A DNA stretch of 17,751 nucleotides, taken from JBCCRH01 sp039208045. Its GTDB lineage: Bacteria > Bacteroidota > Bacteroidia > Chitinophagales > Saprospiraceae. The position numbers and the translations under genes are program-made. A model generated the notes under the pieces. That model was not told the DNA's origin. It ran no database searches and saw nothing but the letters and a program-made list of their open reading frames with translations. This document shows positions 15,737 to 17,751 of the stretch, piece after piece (the first letter of the stretch is position 1; each line of letters starts with the position of its first letter). The DNA lies in contig JBCCRH010000070.1 of NCBI GenBank assembly GCA_039208045.1, positions 1-17,751 of the forward strand. Direction: 5' to 3'.

Positions 15737-16507
15737 ATGAACCTCCTCCTCGTACACGGCAATGGCGGCGCCAACGCTCGCTTCCAGCTCTTCACAGCGA
15801 AAGCGGAAGCCCAGAACGCCCCTTACACCATCCATCTCCCAAAGCTACCTGGCTTCGAAGGACGCCCTTTGCCAGAGACGGGGGAGCCGTGGAGCTGGTT
15901 CTTAGAGGCATTGGCGGAAGCTGTAGAGGGCGTAGCTGGCGAATGGGTGTACTATGGACATGGCATTGGCGGCTCGATCTTGCTAGAGTGGGCGAAGCGG
16001 GGGTGGCGAAATCAGGCAGGGGAAGCTTTTGTGCCAAAAGAAGTCATCTTACATGGTATTATTGGGGCATCCTTGCAGTATCGCTTTTTCCCCAAGTTGA
16101 TGAAGCCCAAGCTGATGCGCAATTTGATTCACTATTTGATCAGTGCGCCTTTTTTGCAGCAGCGGTGGGAGAAGAAACTCTTTTTGTATCCGGAGCGCAT
16201 TCCGGCGGACTTGCGGCAGCAGTTTTTTGCAGATTACAAACGCTGTGCGGCATTCCCTGTGTTTTTTGACTTGATTACGCCCGCATGGTATAGCGAGGTG
16301 CAGGCTGCTATTGGTAATCAGCCATTCCATTTTCTATGGGGAAGTCGGGAACGCGTCATAGCTTCTAAATTTTTAGCCTATTGGAAGAACGATTTTCCAA
16401 ATGCACGCTTTACCATTATAGAGGGTTGGGATCATTTCCCGATGCTCGAACAGGTAGATGAGTTTTATACCGAACTCACAACATTGATCGAAACTACTAC
16501 GACTTAG
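15737..16507 (+). CDS. Alpha/beta-hydrolase-fold protein with Gly at the nucleophile position
   Basis: 256 residues, no signal peptide. The fold is clear: strand plus oxyanion motif LLLVHGNGG (3-11), nucleophile elbow YGHGIGG (73-79), acid region LWGSRERV (200-207), catalytic His233 in GWDHFPMLEQ. In normal members the elbow is G-x-S-x-G; here the central residue is Gly76 (codon GGC, one base from Ser AGC). The usual acid may be Glu205. The protein therefore keeps the His but appears to lack the nucleophile, pointing to a non-hydrolytic role (binding protein, lyase or pseudo-enzyme) or a point mutation. It starts just after the degenerate heptamer array and is followed 6 bases later by the PEP/pyruvate-binding-domain gene, so the two are probably one operon. 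Substrate unknown. Confidence 0.85.
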   Translation: MNLLLVHGNGGANARFQLFTAKAEAQNAPYTIHLPKLPGFEGRPLPETGEPWSWFLEALAEAVEGVAGEWVYYGHGIGGSILLEWAKRGWRNQAGEAFVPKEVILHGIIGASLQYRFFPKLMKPKLMRNLIHYLISAPFLQQRWEKKLFLYPERIPADLRQQFFADYKRCAAFPVFFDLITPAWYSEVQAAIGNQPFHFLWGSRERVIASKFLAYWKNDFPNARFTIIEGWDHFPMLEQVDEFYTELTTLIETTTT

Positions 16508-16513
16508 AGACGA

Positions 16514-17751
16514 ATGAGTAAACTGACGCAACTGGAACAATTACAGGCATTAGGGGCACCTACAGCTCCTTTCAGAGGTATTTCTTATGCCGACTTTCAA
16601 GCTGGTACCTATCAGTTGGATGGGCTTGCCTTTCCGGTAGCGGTACGTTCTACTTTTAGTGAAGAAGATGGAGCTACGCAAAGCTTTGCGGGGCATTTCA
16701 CCACCAAACTGCAAGTGGAGCAGAATGAAGTGGAAGATGCTATAAGCGAAGTATTTGCCTCCTACCCTACGCCTGAGCAGCAGGAGGTTATCGTACAGCA
16801 AATGGTGCAGCCCGATTATAGTGGGGTACTCTTTGCCTACCGAGGAGGGGTCTGGCAGTTGGAAATGGTGGAAGGCTTGGGCGAACAGCTAGTAGGTGGG
16901 CAGCAAACGCCAGAGCAGCTGTTGCTACCTAAATTTGCGCTGATGGATGCTTGGATGCAGCAGTACATGAGGGTGTGGGATAGTAGTTTGCCCGATCGGG
17001 CATCGGAAAAGGCTGTCATGCAGCTTTCGTATTGGGCAGGCCGTCTAAATGAAGAGCTAGACGCTCCACATGGCCTTGATATTGAGTTTGCGATTACTAA
17101 TAACCAGCTCTATCTGCTCCAAGCACGTCCGATTACGACGCCAGCGGAAAAAGAGGAAGTGCTTACTTCTGCTAACCATAAAGAAATTCTCCCCCCCTAC
17201 CCTTCTCGCCTGATGACGGATGTAATTAGCGAAAGCGGTACAGCTCTTTTTGAATACTACCAAGATTTAGACCCCAGCCTTGGCGATCGCGCCTTCATTA
17301 AAATGGCAGCAGGCATGCCGTGGATCAATCTTTCGGCGCTGCTCGATACGATGGTGCACTGGGGGCTGCCTACACAGCTAGTGTGTGACTCGGTAGGTGC
17401 GGAGGATTTCTATCGGGTGGGGTTGCGGCCTTATCGGGCACTGCGCAAGTTTGGGGTATTCTGGAAAGTATTGCAGCAGCAGCTAGGTGTTCGCAAAAGT
17501 GTGAAGCAGTGGATTGCTACGCAAAACCGTGGGCAACAGTGGGAGCAGCGGCAGCGGGAGGCATTGTGGGAATCGGCTCCGGCAGAAGCTTTTAAGCAGT
17601 GGTATGCTGCTTTCCAAAAATTATATGTAGGCTTAGTTACCAATATGCAGGTGCTTACTGGGGCGATGTCTGGTCCGGTTGGCACCTTAAATAAGCTGGG
17701 CCTTTTGACGAAAGTCAGTGATGCTGCCAAGATCAAAAGTGCGAGTACGGA
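16514..17751 (+). CDS. PEP-synthase/PPDK-type ATP-binding domain protein, 3' end missing
   Basis: Partial: 412 codons visible, open at the right edge. Residues ~38-207 match the pyruvate-phosphate-dikinase N-terminal (ATP-grasp) domain: FPVAVRSTFSEEDG (40-53) with Arg45, SFAGHF, VQQMVQPDYSGVLFA (94-108), EGLGEQLVGG (120-129), DIEFA (189-193), YLLQARPIT (200-208). Known relatives transfer phosphate from ATP to a domain-borne His and then to pyruvate or another acceptor such as rifampicin. Only ~40 residues precede the VAVRS motif, and the usual GGKGANLGEL start of the N-lobe is absent. Residues beyond ~215 are mostly helical (LRPYRALRKFGVFWKVLQQQ) and unlike PEP synthase; this may be the acceptor-binding part. 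The swivelling His domain would lie beyond the edge. Probable operon with the preceding alpha/beta-hydrolase-fold gene. Not a housekeeping ppsA. Confidence 0.8.
   Translation, partial: MSKLTQLEQLQALGAPTAPFRGISYADFQAGTYQLDGLAFPVAVRSTFSEEDGATQSFAGHFTTKLQVEQNEVEDAISEVFASYPTPEQQEVIVQQMVQPDYSGVLFAYRGGVWQLEMVEGLGEQLVGGQQTPEQLLLPKFALMDAWMQQYMRVWDSSLPDRASEKAVMQLSYWAGRLNEELDAPHGLDIEFAITNNQLYLLQARPITTPAEKEEVLTSANHKEILPPYPSRLMTDVISESGTALFEYYQDLDPSLGDRAFIKMAAGMPWINLSALLDTMVHWGLPTQLVCDSVGAEDFYRVGLRPYRALRKFGVFWKVLQQQLGVRKSVKQWIATQNRGQQWEQRQREALWESAPAEAFKQWYAAFQKLYVGLVTNMQVLTGAMSGPVGTLNKLGLLTKVSDAAKIKSAST

Overview
The window looks like a chromosomal segment of a Bacteroidota bacterium, most likely of the Saprospiraceae/Lewinellaceae type; this assignment is inferred from style, with no database search. 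The pointers are a C-terminal type IX secretion (T9SS) sorting domain on a secreted GH13 enzyme, a secreted M36 protease and a secreted large PIG-L hydrolase, an RRM protein with a glycine-rich tail, multi-pass class III cyclases, start sites mostly without Shine-Dalgarno sequences, and promoters of the TTG-N19/20-TAnnTTTG type. Most of the window is ordinary housekeeping or secretome content.

Layout. 1-1652 (-): 5' part of an M36 fungalysin-type metalloprotease that runs off the left edge. 1817-2932 (+) and 3700-4833 (-): two related membrane-anchored class III nucleotide cyclases facing each other, with a PIN-domain toxin/antitoxin pair (2906-3633, -) between them. 4841-7354 (-): large exported PIG-L/LmbE-type hydrolase, 7 bases upstream of the second cyclase. 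7524-8003 (+): small lipoprotein. 8219-8866 (+): RRM/glycine-rich RNA-binding protein ending at a strong hairpin. 9108-11966 (+): secreted GH13 glycosidase with T9SS tail and intrinsic terminator. 12009-12950 (+): AraC-type regulator with no ATG start. 12944-13163 (-): a tiny self-contained transcription unit (promoter, 23-codon hydrophobic ORF, terminator). 13263-13895 (-): Mn-type superoxide dismutase. 14090-15484 (+): class II fumarase, whose stop codon touches an 11-copy heptanucleotide array. A degenerate heptamer array in the opposite orientation follows at 15680-15721. 15737-16507 (+): alpha/beta hydrolase with Gly where the nucleophile should be. 16514-17751 (+): PEP-synthase-like ATP-grasp protein with an unusually short N-lobe, running off the right edge.

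The most interesting items are: the small unit at 12944-13163; the apparently nucleophile-less hydrolase in an operon with a PEP/pyruvate-binding-domain protein; the TA pair whose near-palindrome overlaps its predicted -7 box and transcription start; and the two cyclases, which differ at the residue that normally reads adenine. No CRISPR array, tRNA, rRNA, insertion sequence or phage gene was seen.
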